Shown here in pieces: positions 1-10,409 of a DNA stretch of 64,000 bases. The notes beneath the pieces are model-generated. The model had not been told where the DNA came from. It did not search any database and saw nothing but the letters and a program-made list of their open reading frames with translations. Source of the DNA: Brassica napus. Taxonomy: Eukaryota; Streptophyta; Magnoliopsida; Brassicales; Brassicaceae. The DNA lies in assembly GCF_020379485.1 (NCBI RefSeq), contig NC_063452.1, positions 26,480,770 to 26,544,769 on the forward strand, in the 5' to 3' direction. The position numbers and the translations under genes are program-made. Position 1 is the first letter of the stretch; every line of letters begins with the position of its first letter.

Positions 1-1317
1 TTTCTCCCACGAATTCAAAGAAAGCTTGAGCCAAAACATGGGTGATTAAAATAGTGGCCAAGCACGGATTGCATGATCAAATGGATCCGACTATCCAAAC
101 ATTAAAGGAGAAAGATTATAAGCTGGATAAAGAAAGAGTAAATGAATGATAAGAATGGTTTTAACCATCATTGTCTTGGCAAGATCCTCGGACTATACAT
201 TATGATATAAGACGTCCAAAGAAAGATAATAATAAGGTAGCCAATTGAGAAGCTAATCGAAATGCCAGACACTGACCCGAAAAAGAATGACTAACCAGCT
301 TAGCACCAAACGAAATTTAAAGTCCTAGAAGAGACATAATCAAGTTGCTATAGAGTCTATGCAAGATAGACCAAGTGTTCCATAAGAATAAAGAAACTCG
401 GATGGAAAGAAAAGGTGCATAGACAGATCCGAAGTCATGATAAGAGAAACCATACCAGACATAGAGATAAAGGCTGGCCAGCTACACATCTAAGGTACCA
501 AGCCAAGTAGTCTTGGGACGCCAAGCTGCTAGGTAACAAAGGTCCTGGATAATGAAATCTCAAAGTGATCAGATCATGTCTGGAACATAGTGGAATCACA
601 TGAAAGTGTCGACACACACATTTGTATAAAGATACATAAGAGAATAGCACTTGAACATAAGCGAGGATCATATACCCACGAATGAGTACTCATCATACAA
701 TCATAGAATCATAAAGATTATAAAAGAATAGAAAGATAAACGTGGAGGTTCAAAGTATCTAAAGAGAGATGAGCGTATTGGCCATGTACATATACAGAAA
801 CGCCATCTGATAAACCAGTGAAATAGATGGATCTTGTGAGATAAAGAAACCGTGAGAGAGGACACATGATCACGTGGCCTAGAGTGTCTATGTCTTCATA
901 TTAACAGCATTAGATCATAGCTTGTTTACACAAGGTACTCACAAAGATCAAAGGAACAGATTATAAGGAGATGAACTCCTATGTGGTGATTACTGCTACA
1001 GATTTTCGATATTAAACCAAGTCTGGTCATAAGAAAGAAAATAGATACACTAAATGTAGTAAGCAGCATATAGATCACTGGATAAGATAAGATAAGATAA
1101 GAGAACAGCTTTGTTCCTAAGCTGATTCATGGACTGAAGCAAAAGCAGCTGCATAAAGTATATAAAAGAAATTGATCACACATGATCATTGATCTTGGAG
1201 TTGTGTAAAAGACAATCCAATAACAGTCCATATACATATGAGAATTTATAAAGAAATTCCTTGTGCTTATACTAAACCTAAAAGAGGTTAGAAGAATGAT
1301 ACAAAACATATATGTAG

Positions 1318-1462
1318 GCGTCCAGCACATTGGCTGAGAGCGTCCGGTCCTTCAAATTAGAGACGTCTGACTCTGTCCGTCCAAGGGCATCCAGCTCTTC
1401 AGCAAAGAGCGTCCAGATTTTCTAGACACGTCCGGCTTTAGACCTAAAAGGCGTCTGACCCT
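1318..1462. repeat. imperfect short repeats with a GCGTCC/GCGTCTG core
   Basis: About seven loosely spaced copies of a core like GCGTCCAG, GCGTCCGG or GCGTCTGAC occur every 17-27 bases. They lie in the non-coding interior of the copia element and are richer in G+C than their surroundings. No reading frame runs through them. Confidence 0.45.
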
Positions 1463-2236
1463 TCTTCTTGGTCACGGTCTAATAGAAACTAAAGATCAAC
1501 CATCAGGTTGCAATCCGACATTAGATCCCTTAAGGATCCAGCATAGCAGAATGGTCTGCTGCTGTATGAACTCCATAAAGCTTTGTCATAAGATTAAAAG
1601 GAGACATCTAATCTGTCGGATACCAAAGAAGTATTGTAGTCCATAAAGCTTATGAGATCTATGACCTAAGGTCATTAGGCGTCATTAAGATATGAACGCA
1701 AGGAATAAGACATTACTTAAAGCAAAGAAATTGATGTCCACATACATGAGAGTGTGTTCGGCCGAAGAGCCATGATAAGAGATTATAAAAACCTCACAGC
1801 AATAATCATTGGACACTCATGAGACAAGCAGTGGACTTGTATAGACAAGGTCTATGACCTGGACATAGATCGACCAGATTGAAACATGGTCGAATGATAA
1901 ACCATATTTAGTATGCTGTCCATAAATACTTGGTCTGTCCGACCTAAGTAAAGGAGTTTGATAAGTAGACAGTCACGTCTACACTATGGACAGATGCAAA
2001 CACGTTTTTGCAAAGACCAACATGTGATTCCCGAGGACAATGTGGTTCACATTGCTTAGCACACATGCTTCAAACGGGACATTCAATGTCAAAGGACATG
2101 AGAAACGACCTAAGAGGTCTAAGTGGTCTTAATTACGGTGCAGTAATGAAACTGGCCGATTACTCCCTTCCTACACAGACAGGATAGATCACGCATCAAG
2201 ATGCGTAGTATGTAGAACCTACACCGAGGTTCACAT

Positions 2237-2246
2237 CAGGGGGAGT
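2237..2246 (+). promoter_or_regulatory. upstream second polypurine tract
   Basis: A CAGGGGGAG tract lies about 125 bases before the LTR-proximal polypurine tract. Doubled tracts before the 3' LTR are described for Sireviruses; whether this one primes plus-strand DNA is inference. Confidence 0.45.
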
Positions 2247-2360
2247 AGTGCGTGTTGTACTCTTTTTCCTTCATCATGGTTTTGTCCCACTGGGTTTTCC
2301 TGATAAGGTTTTAATGAGGCAACATTAAGCGTACTACAAATCCTGTATGGTTATGGCATC

Positions 2361-2370
2361 CAAGGGGGAG
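2361..2370 (+). promoter_or_regulatory. polypurine tract of the copia element
   Basis: CAAGGGGGAG directly abuts the TGTTATG start of the LTR, the normal position for the plus-strand primer of an LTR retrotransposon. Confidence 0.75.
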
Positions 2371-2726
2371 TGTTATGAACAATGTGGATTGCCATTAACC
2401 AAGACAAGAAGAGATGGCTTCTCAGGCCACGACCAAGCCCAGCCACGACCAGGCCCAGCCACGACCAGGCCCAACCACAGCCGTGTCCAAGAGGAGAGAG
2501 AGTCGGCGGCTGAGGAGAGAGAGTCGGCCTATCCTTTGGCCGACCTTAGATCTAGGAAGTTTCCATTTATCTGTTTTAGATCTTTTCCTATTTCATGTTG
2601 TATTAGGTTTTGGATACTTTCCTTTTTCCTATTCCTTGTAACCCCTATATAAGGGAACACTTTGATTGAGTAATAATATACAGAGACACACGAAAATATT
2701 CAGTCTCAAACCCTTCGTTCACAACA
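2371..2726 (+). repeat. 3' LTR (356 bp), TGTTATG...CACAACA
   Basis: The segment begins TGTTATGAAC directly after the polypurine tract and ends TTCACAACA, a short inverted terminus as expected of an LTR. A TATA-like CTATATAAGG sits at 2645-2654, about 70 bases before the right end. Two nearly identical runs of GCCACGACCAGGCCCA (2430-2475) form a short tandem repeat. The 5' LTR is outside the window, so LTR divergence cannot be judged. Confidence 0.75.
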
Positions 2727-2974
2727 TTTACAAATTAAATTGCACAAAGATTCTGATAGAACCACAAATATCTAAACAACATGGCCAGACTCAAACCCTC
2801 ATAAGAATTTTTACTACTTTTTAAAGAGTTGAGAAATTTGTAGATTACATTACTCATAGATAGAAAATTATGTTATTGTTTAGTTTACTTTTTAAAGACC
2901 AAAAGGAAATTACATTACTTCTATCAAGAAAAAAATTTAAAAGTTTATTTATTGTTTACTTTAATTTTAAAAAA

Positions 2975-3262
2975 ATAATTATGGGGTAAAAGTGATTATA
3001 TAGTAATGTAAAACTCTATTTTTTTTTTCCAAAATAGAGTAGAATTGTTATGGAGTAAAAATGCTCTAACTCAACTTCATTTCTCACTCCATAATGGAGT
3101 AAAGAACAAATAAAAAATAGCTTACTTACTCCATTTATGGAGTAAACTTCATTATGGAGTGTAAAATAAAGTAAGATCGGAACATTTTTAATTACATATT
3201 TATCTTTACTTCATTTTAGAAAAAAAAATAGAGTATTGTTGGAAATGCCCTTACTCCCTTAT
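2975..3262. repeat. fold-back AT-rich repeat with ACTCCAT/ATGGAGT palindromes
   Basis: Several near-palindromes of the type ACTCCATAATGGAGT (about 3091-3105, 3129-3144) and the complementary ends TAAAAATGCTCTAACTC and GTTGGAAATGCCC suggest nested or degraded MITEs. I could not fix element ends or a target duplication. The rest of 2727-3731 holds no gene I can support. Confidence 0.4.
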
Positions 3263-3731
3263 GTATTGACTCCTGCTATCAAGTTTGTGTTGAAGATAAA
3301 ACCATAAAAGGCAAAGTAATATATTCATCAATACGAACCGTAAAACAGTTAGTAGTAAAAAAAAACATTGCATCTCTTCCATTATCATTTAGCAGGACAC
3401 AAAAATGCATTAACATGTCGTCCAAAGCGAAGATACTCACAAAACAAACACATGCATTTACATTATTTTACTTTCGGAACATCAACTTTACTTTACTTTA
3501 TATTGTTCAAGTATATTAACTTTGATGCAACTATCACATGCTTATCCTATTTGTAATTAAATCAAACAATAATTACAGATTAGAATACAAGACTAACAAC
3601 TAACAATTGGAACAAATAAACAAATTGAATTAAATGAAAAAATAAAACGTCCAAATCCGGCGCTACCCCTAGTTGTTCATAATAACATGTACGTAATTAT
3701 CATGAAAGTTTGACTTTAACATGGTTAGAAT

Positions 3732-4883
3732 CCCTGTTAGGAACTACGCTAGGCGCTAGTCGGGCGGTAACCCCGGGCCTAGCGAGTTACCGAAAAATCG
3801 GAGATTAAGCGGGGCATACGCGGGGCCTAGTTTTAAGACATATTATATATATATATATAACGTTCATAGATAAACATAGTAATCCATTACATCCAATTCA
3901 TGGAATAAACAAAAATAGATTCTCTTGATCTTGAGAACATACAGAAAAGGTTTTCATCCTTTGTTGTCGAAGATCAAGTAATCACCATGAATGGGAAGAT
4001 GTGTTAGATATTGTAACTTACCCCTGCAACGACAAACAAAAAAACATCAATTTTTTACATATGAATATACAATCAAACGTGAAACTAAGGTTCAAAAACA
4101 TTAAAAATCCGTGACCTAGGAAGAGAAAGACATCAAATTAGTTAAAAAAGTTTCAGATCCTTAACTAGTGTTTAAGAACTAAGTTAAAAAGCTTCACTAA
4201 CAACCTAAAGTGAGTTATCCATACAAACAAAACTTGTAAAACAACCTAAGCTGATTCTTCCTCCATCTTGTAGAACTCCTAAAACAAGAGATAACACATG
4301 TAAGAATCAGTAATACTCATAAAATTTTCAGAACTCAACAACAGTTTTACAAAACTCATAAAATATAAAAACTCAACAATCTAAATGGGTCTTTTTTCAT
4401 CTTTAAGAACTCCTACAACATGACTGAACGATTGTGACATTGGTTATTACGAAGAATAGAAACGAAATTACCTCCAGTTCGTGAAACAGAGGAAGGTTGG
4501 CTGTTGATGAAGTTGATTCAGCATCAGTTCGTCTCTAACTCTCAATCCACGTTTGATTTTATCTCCACGCTTCAGTTCAACGCTTGATTTTGTCTCCACT
4601 TTTTCGATTAGGGTTTCAGGTATCGAAGATCAATCTCAATTAAAGCAACGACGTGTTAAGTGTGTGTCTGGCCTTCTTCGGCTTTGATTTTAATTGAGTT
4701 TGAACTGACATTTATCAACCGATTTTATTATTTTCCGCCGCGTTTTAGTATTACGCGGGCGAGTAATGAAAAAATTGCAACCCCGCGTAGAGTCACCGAG
4801 TTGGTCCTCTTCGCCACGTTCAGTCTGCGACTACCGCCTAGGCGGACGATTAAGCGGCTAGGCGGCTGCGTTTTTGAACAGGG
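3732..4883. mobile_element. non-autonomous hAT-type DNA transposon
   Basis: The 1152-bp segment starts CCCTGTT and ends AACAGGG, and is flanked on both sides by the identical 8-mer GTTAGAAT (3724-3731 and 4884-4891). An 8-bp target duplication is the hallmark of the hAT superfamily. Both subterminal regions are rich in CTAGGCG/GCCTAG-like words and G+C, against an AT-rich core, as expected for transposase-binding subterminal repeats. No transposase is recognisable; the ORF crossing the right end is mostly terminal repeat. The exact duplication suggests a fairly recent insertion. Confidence 0.85.
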
Positions 4884-5074
4884 GTTAGAATTGTGTATAG
4901 TGAAAGAATAGCAGATCGTGGGGTGTTAAATAAATGGATCAAACAAAATAAACAAAGTTTGTGGAAAAGGCTCTTCCAAGATAAACGACGTTTACGTTGA
5001 GAAATCATAATATAAAGAAAAGACTTTTCCTGTTGTCCAAAAAAAGGAAAGAAAAAGACTTTTCTTCTCTAGTA

Positions 5075-5334
5075 CTCTCTCCATTTTTAAATATCAGTCG
5101 TTTTAAAATTGTGCACATAGATTAGAAAATCATTAAATTTTTATAGTTTGTACACAAAAACATCATTAATTATTTACCTAATCACAAATCAACCAATAAT
5201 AAAATAGAAGGTTTATTATCATTGGGTCATATAACATTAAGTGTTAATAAATTTTACATAGAAAACCGAAAACGTCATATAATTTAGAACATAAAAAATT
5301 CTCTAAAACGACTTATATTAAAAAACGGAGATAG
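5075..5334. mobile_element. Stowaway-like MITE (Tc1/mariner type)
   Basis: The ends are inverted repeats of about 30 bp containing CTCC.TTTTT.AATAT.AGTC with few mismatches, running from CTCTCTCCATTT at 5075 to ACGGAGATAG at 5334. Both sides are flanked by TA (5073-5074, 5335-5336). TA duplication and a CTCCxTCCGTTT-like terminus define Stowaway MITEs. There is no coding capacity. Confidence 0.75.
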
Positions 5335-5381
5335 TATTTTATAGTATTTGTTTCGTAATCAAACAAATAATAAAAGGGGAA

Positions 5382-5650
5382 TAAGACAATGATTATCGCG
5401 GTAGTTAATGGGGTTTCTTAAAACAAATTAGTGCGTGGATCCCAGCATAATTTTTAAAACCGGTGGTAGAAACAACAAAATAAGGATCGATTGTGAAGGG
5501 TTTTTTGCACTGTTCGCGGATCTCACCGGTACATGGCGGTCCGCGATTGGTTCGCTTTTAAATTTTTTTTTTCTTCAGACAAATTAAAAAAAAAATAAAA
5601 AAATTTTGCCTAAGAAACCGTGAACGTTTTCAGGATTAATGATGCTCTAA
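5382..5650. mobile_element. MITE with about 40-bp imperfect terminal inverted repeats
   Basis: The left end reads TAAGACAATGATTATC and later GGTTTCTTA (5414-5422). The complement of the right end gives TAGAGCATCATTAATC and later GGTTTCTTA. The two align over about 40 bases at roughly 60-70 percent. Similar elements beginning GAGCATNATTAA are common in Brassicaceae. I could not settle the target duplication, so the superfamily is open. Confidence 0.5.
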
Positions 5651-5763
5651 GAACCTCAGATAGACTGTCTACGTCAGATGGAAAAATTGCCGAATCATGT
5701 TATAAGGTTTTGGCACGTAAGCTACGAATATGTTTTGCTCACGAATATGTTTAGTGTAGTCAT

Positions 5764-5852
5764 TGGGCCAATAGCTAACGAGATTGCCCATAAGTAAGAT
5801 GATTAATGTTATGGTAAACGGAAGCCCATTTTTACATCACTGATAATGGGCC
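5764..5852. promoter_or_regulatory. cluster of three site II-like TGGGCC/AGCCCA motifs
   Basis: TGGGCC occurs at 5764-5769 and 5847-5852, and AGCCCA at 5823-5828, within 90 bases upstream of a gene-like region. Site II elements of this form are common in promoters of plant housekeeping, ribosomal and mitochondrial protein genes. This is a motif match only. Confidence 0.4.
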
Positions 5853-5950
5853 AAAACACCAGCAAACTGTCTGCCACCCCGATCAGCTCTGAGACGACGA
5901 GAAAAAGAATCTGGGTTTCTCCTCCCTTCATCTAATTTAAGTTACACGCT

Positions 5951-6870
5951 ATGATTCTCCAACGAGTATCTATGGCACTCTTAATCTCCCTCTACCTCTC
6001 CATTTTCCCCTCTTTAATGATACCCAACGTTTCAAAACCGATACCACTCCCATCACTATATATAGTGGATGTCAAGCCAGGAATGGAACATCTTAAATAG
6101 CATACCGCTCTCCTCAACTGCTGTTGCTTCTCAGTCAGCCGTTCTTCATGCCACCTTCGACTTTCTCCGCCTTGGTTGTTGGCCGCCTCACCCTCATTCT
6201 GACTTTCTCCTCCCTGCAAGTTATTACCCCTCCATCCAACAGTGTTTGCCAGCGATGCTCTCGCTTCCCCAGCTGTGGTTAATCACACCACGTTCGATGA
6301 TCTTCGTCTTAGATGTTTGGGTTGTGCGGCTCCGTATTGACAGGTAAGCCCAATATTCACGATTACAATTTCGCCGAGGTTTTGTGTATTAAATCATCCA
6401 GCTCTGTCGTTGTCAAAGCTTGAAATCATGTAATTTAAGATCTCAATCCGTCTCACTTTTTAAGTCTTTATAATAAAAGAATTGAAAAAGTGATATACGT
6501 ACGTATGATCTCTGTAGTAAGTAATTCGAAAAGTGGTATTTGTCGTATGATTTGCAGTAAGTAATTTCATATATTGATCCTGACTGATGTGATTTGGCAG
6601 ATTGCAGGGCTTCAGAATCTTATGATTCCCGACCAGTTTGAATGCTTCTTTGAAGGTCTCTTAGACGCTGATGCTAATAACTCTTGTGTTTGTTGTGTCT
6701 TAATGTATTTTTTTGAAGTACAAACATTCATGGCAGACTTTATGACCCAGTTTTTGTTGATCGACTGATAGAGAGATTGAAGCTTCCCTCTGGTGAGGAG
6801 TTATGGGAGGAGGGATCAAAGCCAAGCCCTAAATGAGTAGATATTGAGGTCGTAGAAGAAACTTCATGAC
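5951..6870 (+). pseudogene. unrecognised gene-like region, probably a relic
   Basis: I do not recognise this gene. Composition rises in G+C after 5870. An ATG at 5951 follows a pyrimidine-rich leader and opens a hydrophobic start (MILQRVSMALLISLYLSIF) that stops after about 50 codons; other frames carry open stretches further on. Splice-like signals are present (a GTAAG-like donor near 6343 and GGCAGATTGCAG near 6596-6607). Protein-like stretches follow: PDQFECFFEGLLDAD near 6630 and VDRLIERLKLPSGEELW near 6757-6805, in different frames. The frame changes without clean splice sites suggest a broken gene, but a real multi-exon gene cannot be excluded. A solo LTR sits about 100 bases after it, possibly in the former 3' UTR. 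Confidence 0.35.
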
Positions 6871-6974
6871 AAGCGTTTTGGTTTGCAATCTACAGCATGA
6901 TTGCAGGTTTATATTTGACGTATATTTAATTCCCTTCAGGCATTTTCTTTAGGCATAGTTAAGCTTGAGGTTCT

Positions 6975-8836
6975 TGTAATACCCGTACTCTCCAAAATAA
7001 AATAATAAATAATAATCGTAAAATCTCTATTTATTAATCCTCATAAATCGTCTGCACATATCATAAATCCGACAAATAGTCATAAATTCAAATAATGTAA
7101 TAAATCCAGAAAAATACGATAAAACCATAAAACCCGCAAGTCTGAAATGGAAAGAAGTAAACGTCCAAAAGCACCAATCCGATAGCAATCACTCATGCTC
7201 GAAAAGAGGGGTGAGCAACAGGGGAGTCACTCAGTGAGATATGTGATGCTAAACCGCAAACCACTGACTCAGTACATAACACTACGACTATGTAGGCCTA
7301 GCTCTAACATGAAACAAACACGGCACCTAATGCGCCACACATAACAACCAATGCGCTTATAGTACATAGCTATTCGTTGCACCCCGCATTCTCCTTTTAC
7401 GGATATAGATATATAAATTTTTATGTATACCAAAAGTATGTGTAGTACAGAAGTGCTTCCCTGTACTCCCACATTCTCCTCATACACAATGCTACGTAGT
7501 ATAGAAGTGCTTCCCCATACTCCCGCAGCTCATGCGTGGTACAGAAGTGCTTCCCTGTACGCCCCACAATCTCCACACAAACAATTGCCACGTAGTACAG
7601 AAGTTCTTCCCTGTACTCCCGCAGCTCATACGTAGTACAGAAGTGCTTCCCTGTACACCCCGTAATCTCCACACAAATAGGCCGATACAGAAGTACTTCC
7701 CTGTATCCGGCTAACCAATCCATACTATATGTATATTTATATATAACCGTCTTTAAACATCACCCAAATCGATCAACAGTTGAATCATCTAATTTCCGAT
7801 CTCCGGTTTAGAAAAAGAATAAAATAAAAACAAACAAGACTCCAGTTAGACTCGATTCACAGAGACGGAATATGTTTCGAAACTAAACTTTCCATAATGG
7901 TAGTACTAAACTAGCACGGGATTAAACGGAATAACCTTCACCTTAGCCACTGGATGAAATAGACAACGGAGGATACGGTCAACTGCGACACGAGAATTTA
8001 ATGGCTTAGGTCCATAAGAAACTTTCCTAAAACAATAGATTTAGGTTTTCCAAATTAGAAGACTAGGTTTATGATTTTCGGATTTGAACAGAGTTGATAC
8101 CCGAAATTAAAATGGCCATAACTTCCTAACCGTACCTCAGTTTGTCGATCTGAAGAATGATCTGGAAAGCTGACAACGAGACCTTTCCAAAGGTATCTCG
8201 CTCGTTTTCTAAGTCAGTCGGGATAAACAGCAAAACGCTTATGAAGTTGACTGTTCGTGGACTCGCTCTACAGAGATCAGTCTCAAATAAACAACCATAA
8301 CATTATAACATTTAAACCGAAATTCCAAATGATGATCTGCTTTCTGTTATAAGTAGATCTGTGAGTTTAGAATTTACCATGAAAATTTGACTTCAAAATT
8401 CTATGATTTGATAATCCGTTGCTGACTTTCCCCAATACTGGCCTCAGATGTGTTATGCAGAAATATCCCTTGGTAAAACACACATAACTTCTAGAATACA
8501 AATCCGATTGGAGATCCGCTTTCTGTAACACGTAGAGAAAAGAGTTGGCTACTTACTCCCAGAAGATGATGGTCAATGATGGTCGTTGGACCAACTAATG
8601 GAGGGAGAAACGTGAAGATGGCTTGAGGTGGCTAATGAAGAAGATGATGGTGATAAAAGATGGCTGCGCTACAGTTCACGTTTTAGGTTTTAAGAATAAA
8701 GAAATACTTATAATTAATATATAAGCATGTCTGGTTTACTAAACCATTAAGGAGAAATTATTTTTCAGATTGGTTTAGTTTAAATAAATAATCAAACCAA
8801 ATTTTAAGTATGGTTTGTTAAAACTGGGTCGTTACA
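6975..8836 (-). mobile_element. solo LTR of a Ty3/gypsy-type element (1862 bp)
   Basis: The segment begins TGTAATACCC and ends GGGTCGTTACA and is flanked on both sides by GTTCT (6970-6974 and 8837-8841), a 5-bp target duplication. No internal domain, primer site or second LTR follows, so this is what LTR-LTR recombination leaves behind. The complement of 7205-7250 matches the CTCACTGAG...CCCCTGT...GCTCACC stretch in the gypsy LTR at 32845-32880, which places it in a related family in minus orientation. It contains hairpin-forming tandem repeats at 7441-7710. Confidence 0.85.
7441..7710. repeat. higher-order tandem repeat of hairpin units
   Basis: Six copies of a unit with core GTACAGAAGTGCTTCCCTGT start near 7441, 7495, 7535, 7591, 7631 and 7683. 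Two unit lengths alternate, about 54 bp (with a CTCC-ACACAA spacer) and about 40 bp (with a CCCGCAGCTCAT spacer), giving a higher-order period of about 95 bp. GTACAG and CTGTAC within each core can pair around AAG/CTT, so every unit can form a small hairpin. It lies inside the solo LTR. Confidence 0.75.
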
Positions 8837-9110
8837 GTTCTCTTATATGTAGAAAGATTTTGAGATAGTTAATATGTTTGGTTTGATGAGTGTTTGTTTT
8901 ATGATAAATTTGAGGGAAAGATATGAGATGGGATTTCTTTTTGGTCATCTAAATTATTAAAGTTTGAACGGGTGATTTAACCGCATCTAAAAAAATGAAG
9001 CAAGGCGGAATAACAATATATGCCTAGAAACAAGATTTCAGCTTTTATGAAAATTGTAGTTCTTCGTATAGGTGACTATAACTCTAATATGTTTTCATTT
9101 TCTGGCATTT

Positions 9111-9217
9111 GAATGGTCGAAAATACCTTGATAACTGGGAGCAATGACTGGAGTGCAAGAGTGTGGTCTATCTCCAGTCTCCAGAGGCTCATTCGATTCT
9201 GTTTTAGCATGCCATGC
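9111..9217 (+). repeat. left arm of 107-bp inverted repeat
   Basis: This arm pairs with 9865-9971 on the other strand over 107 bases with two mismatches, both C/T differences. The spacer is 647 bp. Both arms carry the same 7-bp internal duplication, so the inverted copy was made after the gene fragment had already mutated. Confidence 0.9.
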
Positions 9218-9285
9218 TGGGGCAGTACAATATGTTGACTACTCTACACTCCACAAAGGAATAATCACAGATCCATGATAATATC
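9111..9285 (+). pseudogene. captured fragment resembling SCD1 (WD40 C-terminal region)
   Basis: Reading from ATG at 9116 gives MVENTLITGSNDWSARVW, followed after a small frame break by a segment that reads ACHAGAVQYVDYS and KGIITD in another frame. LITGSxDWxARVWS and LACHAGxVQ are what I recall of the C-terminal WD40 repeats of Arabidopsis SCD1 (stomatal cytokinesis defective 1, a DENN-WD40 protein of vesicle traffic). TCTCCAG is tandemly doubled at about 9171-9184, which breaks the frame. Only about 60 codons are present, with no neighbouring exons, so this is a gene fragment. The SCD1 match is from memory and unverified. Confidence 0.6.
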
Positions 9286-9756
9286 AGCAGCCAGTTCTGA
9301 AAATATTGTAAATCTTTGATTTCGAAAAGAAACATCAAGGCTTAAAGGTAGTACGTTGCTGCTGTTCTTTTCTTCTAAAAATGTGTATTTTGAAAGCTTT
9401 AAAATCATAAACAATTCTATAAACGAACCAATGATCTATTTTAACATCCTGATCCCATATTCTTTTGGTCAAATTTCAATAACAGCAAAATACTTGATCA
9501 TTGAGTTTAAATTTGATAACATGATTCTAATCAACACAGGTTCGAGCCAAGTCATTAATAATTCTCTATTTTTTTTCTCGGTTCCGGCTTTAGGATCTAT
9601 CCCAGAAGTTAATTTCTCCTCCCATAAGTCTCCTCGCAAAAAAATTATTACCATTTTATTAGTAAAATTACTTACGGGAGGATAAATTAGCTTATTCCAA
9701 GTTCCAAATAGATAATGTAACAGGACGAGAATATAAAAGATAACCACTTTAATATT

Positions 9757-10353
9757 TATATATTATAATCTAAAGATAACCACTTTAAATTTAAATTTCA
9801 AGCATTTTAAATTCGTTATAAAATATTTTTTTTTATAAATTAACCATAATTTATGTATTTTTCTGCATGGCATGCTAAAACAGAATCGAATGAGCCTCTG
9901 AAGACTAGAGATAGACCACACTCTTGCACTCCAGTCATTGCTCCCAGTTATCAAGGTATTTTCGACCATTCGACTTGATATGCATAAATTAATGACACAA
10001 TTTGATAAAATGAGTCACATATCTTAAATATTATCCATCAGTTTACAAATATATATATATATATATGACTATTGATTATTTGTTGATTTTTCTATTGAAA
10101 CTACAAGTTGTGCATAAGTTTGGATCAATAGTGATTAATAACATATTTCCATGAGAATCCAACAAATATGTCAGATAAATAAGTATTTAGATTACAGTTT
10201 TAATTAACTTTTATTGATCTGCATCTTCATCATCCTATATATATATATATATTATAATCAAAAGATAGCCACGTTAAATTTAAATTTCAAGCATTTTAAA
10301 TTCGTTATAAAATATAATTTTTTTTAAAATTAACCATAATTTATGTATTTTAT
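9757..10353 (+). repeat. direct repeat pair of about 105 bp (9757-9863 and 10249-10353)
   Basis: Both copies contain TTAAATTTAAATTTCAAGC and then TTAACCATAATTTATGTATT. The first is followed directly by the inverted SCD1-like arm, the second by a Helitron-type 3' end, which suggests two copies of one element's 3' tail. The span contains both copies and the DNA between them. Confidence 0.65.
9865..9971 (-). repeat. right arm of 107-bp inverted repeat (SCD1-like fragment)
   Basis: Inverted copy of 9111-9217, 105 of 107 bases identical. It holds the same WD40-like coding fragment in reverse (MVENTLITGSNDWSARVW read on the minus strand from 9966). A transcript crossing both arms would form a long hairpin. 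Confidence 0.9.
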
Positions 10354-10382
10354 ATATTATATGTAAATATATTTTTCCGAAT

Positions 10383-10409
10383 CCAGGTATAGCCTGGGAA
10401 AACCCCTAG
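10383..10409 (+). mobile_element. Helitron-type 3' terminus
   Basis: CCAGG-TATAG-CCTGG forms a perfect 5-bp stem, followed 12 bases later by CTAG and a T. A hairpin shortly before CTRR, inserted in front of T, is the canonical Helitron 3' end. The 5' end was not located, so the element length is unknown; the SCD1-like fragments upstream may belong to it. Confidence 0.65.

Larger units (their letters stand above)
1..2726 (+). mobile_element. 3' part of a decayed Ty1/copia retrotransposon
   Basis: The right end is a complete LTR (2371-2726) preceded by a polypurine tract, so everything to the left is the 3' interior of a plus-strand element whose 5' part lies outside the window. I see no gag, integrase or reverse transcriptase motif in 1-2230; short ORFs there are interrupted and show no recognisable protein. 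A 3' untranslated block at 2265-2325, with a spelling like TTTTGTCCCACTGGGTTTTC, is the type found just before the 3' LTR in many plant copia elements, and it recurs in two other copia elements of this window. The long non-coding 3' stretch and doubled polypurine tract resemble the Sirevirus group; that is inference. Confidence 0.7.

Noticed and set aside
7441..7710. CRISPR-like hairpin repeats
   Set aside because: Spacers belong to two recurring types and the array lies inside a solo LTR, so it is a higher-order tandem repeat.
9356..9747. ORFs of 109 (plus) and 92 (minus) codons in the spacer of the inverted repeat
   Set aside because: They overlap each other in AT-rich DNA, lack a recognisable domain, and I cannot show which, if either, is real.
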